A stretch of DNA of 8,054 bases from Deinococcus sp. (lineage in GTDB: Bacteria > Deinococcota > Deinococci > Deinococcales > Deinococcaceae), in the NCBI RefSeq assembly GCF_018260405.1, contig NZ_JAGLBG010000097.1, forward strand, positions 1 through 8,054. Reading direction: 5' to 3'. Within the stretch, counting starts at the first letter, position 1. The number at the start of each line of letters is the position of its first letter. A program made the position numbers and the translations under genes. Shown here one piece after another: positions 7,403 through 8,054 of the stretch. The notes under the pieces are model-generated. The model saw only the letters and a list, made by a program, of their open reading frames with translations, was not told the origin of the DNA and searched no databases.

Positions 7403-7532
7403 ACCCGGATAATAGCGCGGCGCTGGGGCAAGGGCCTATGACACAAGGTAGAACGACCACGCTGGTAAGGAGTTCTGGGCGGAAGTGGAGTGGGTTTGGG
7501 CGCTTTTGCCAGACCCAGGTAACTGTCCAACC
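7403..7532. other. Intergenic gap between jetB and jetC
   Basis: These 130 bases separate the jetB stop from the jetC start. They hold the candidate -10 box, the inverted repeat AGCGC-G-GCGCT at 7414-7424, and a weak possible stem TGGGT/ACCCA near the jetB end with a loop of about 17 bases and no following T-run. I see no convincing terminator. A gap of this size contrasts with the abutting or overlapping genes downstream and suggests that jetC and the genes after it can be transcribed separately from jetB. Confidence 0.6.
7409..7414 (-). promoter_or_regulatory. Candidate leaderless promoter -10 box for jetC
   Basis: TATTAT on the minus strand is separated by six bases (CCGGGT) from the jetC ATG at 7402. 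In Deinococcus many mRNAs are leaderless, with a TANNNT box in this position so that transcription starts at the A of ATG. The absence of a Shine-Dalgarno at jetC fits. No good -35 is seen at 17-18 bases: the sequence there is AGGCCC or TAGGCC. An 11-bp inverted repeat abuts the box upstream. Confidence 0.5.
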
Positions 7533-8054
7533 TCATTCCCCCTTGCGTCGCCGCCCGCCCCGCCTGACCACCTGCGCCGCGCCCTCATCTTCGTAGGCAG
7601 CAAAAAACCGCGCCAGATGAGGCTCCAGCGTCAGCGTGGATTCGTCCTGACTGGCGATACCACCCCATTGCCGCCACAGCTCCAGCACCTCGTCGAGCAG
7701 CTTCTCGGTGCTGTGCTTCTTGCCAGTTTCGCCCCAGCGGGCGCGGTAGTCGGCGCGAACGGTATCCAGCAGCGTATAAAGCCGGGTACGCGAGAGGGTC
7801 AGCCGCCCGGCGGGGTCGGGGGTCAGCGTGCGGGCCTCTACTTCGCGGCGCACGGCGTTCAGCAGCAGCAGCGCGGCGGCGCTGAACACGCTGCGCCCCG
7901 GTAGCCAGCGTATACCCAGGCCACTGGTCATACCCTCACGCCCTAGAGCGGCGTACTCGGCGTGAATGTCCAGAGTCCAGCCCAGCGTGCGCGTCAGCTC
8001 GTCGAGTTCGGGGGCTTGCAGATAATTGAAGGCTTCGGGATCGTGTGCGCGGGT
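7533..8054 (-). CDS. jetB: Wadjet type II subunit JetB (TIGR02678-like), C-terminal part
   Basis: The frame is open from the right edge to a TGA at 7535-7533, leaving the last 173 residues; the start lies outside the window. JetB is the MukE-like winged-helix subunit that, with JetA, bridges the JetC heads. Evidence is a remembered pattern of TIGR02678: LGWTLDIHAEYAALGREG, then FSAAALLLLNAVRREVEA, LSRTRLYTLLDTVRADYRAR, and a final winged-helix-like HSTEKLLDEVLELWRQWGGI with LTLEPHLARFF, ending in a basic tail RRGGRRRKGE. The position directly upstream of jetC matches the usual A-B-C-D order. The internal ATG at 7931 is not the start, since homologous-looking sequence extends upstream of it. 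JetA would be expected further right. The alternative, that this is the JetA end (TIGR02677), is less likely given the position and motifs. Nothing visible suggests truncation other than the window edge. Confidence 0.72.
   Translation of the reverse strand, partial: TRAHDPEAFNYLQAPELDELTRTLGWTLDIHAEYAALGREGMTSGLGIRWLPGRSVFSAAALLLLNAVRREVEARTLTPDPAGRLTLSRTRLYTLLDTVRADYRARWGETGKKHSTEKLLDEVLELWRQWGGIASQDESTLTLEPHLARFFAAYEDEGAAQVVRRGGRRRKGE

Noticed and set aside
7505..7532. Terminator after jetB
   Set aside because: The only stem is about five base pairs with a long loop and no T-run.
7485..7904. Plus-strand open frame of 139 codons
   Set aside because: It overlaps jetB on the opposite strand, is Pro/Gly/Gln-rich and shows no domain.

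Overview
The window looks like GC-rich bacterial chromosome, most likely Deinococcus or a close relative. The grounds are strong GC bias at third codon positions, a glycine decarboxylase N-terminus of the type I associate with Deinococcus, and a start codon placed just downstream of a TANNNT -10 box, as in the leaderless mRNAs common in that genus. The genus is an inference. All five supported genes lie on the minus strand; the many plus-strand open frames are antisense shadows of high-GC coding sequence.

Read in transcription order (right to left), the window opens with the C-terminal 173 residues of a JetB-like protein (8054-7533). A 130-bp gap follows, holding a candidate leaderless promoter. 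Next come jetC (7402-3422), a 1326-residue SMC/MukB-like ATPase; a 265-residue protein ending in a SEC-C zinc motif (3421-2624); and jetD (2627-1500), a TOPRIM-type nuclease subunit. After 53 bp the metabolic gene gcvP begins (1446) and runs off the left edge with 482 codons visible.

The Jet genes resemble a type II Wadjet system (families TIGR02678, TIGR02680 and TIGR02679, recognised from memory of conserved motifs, not by search). In Wadjet, JetABC form an SMC complex that extrudes DNA loops and recognises small circular DNA, and JetD cleaves it, so plasmids are restricted. JetA and the first part of JetB would lie beyond the right edge.

The unusual element is the SEC-C protein gene set between jetC and jetD. 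It starts on the base after the jetC stop, has a strong Shine-Dalgarno sequence inside the last jetC codons, and probably overlaps the jetD start by 4 bases. It therefore looks like a translationally coupled fifth member of the operon. It also carries an in-frame 15-bp tandem repeat. No RNA genes, insertion sequences, CRISPR arrays or convincing terminators were seen, and there is no gene-free stretch above 300 bases.
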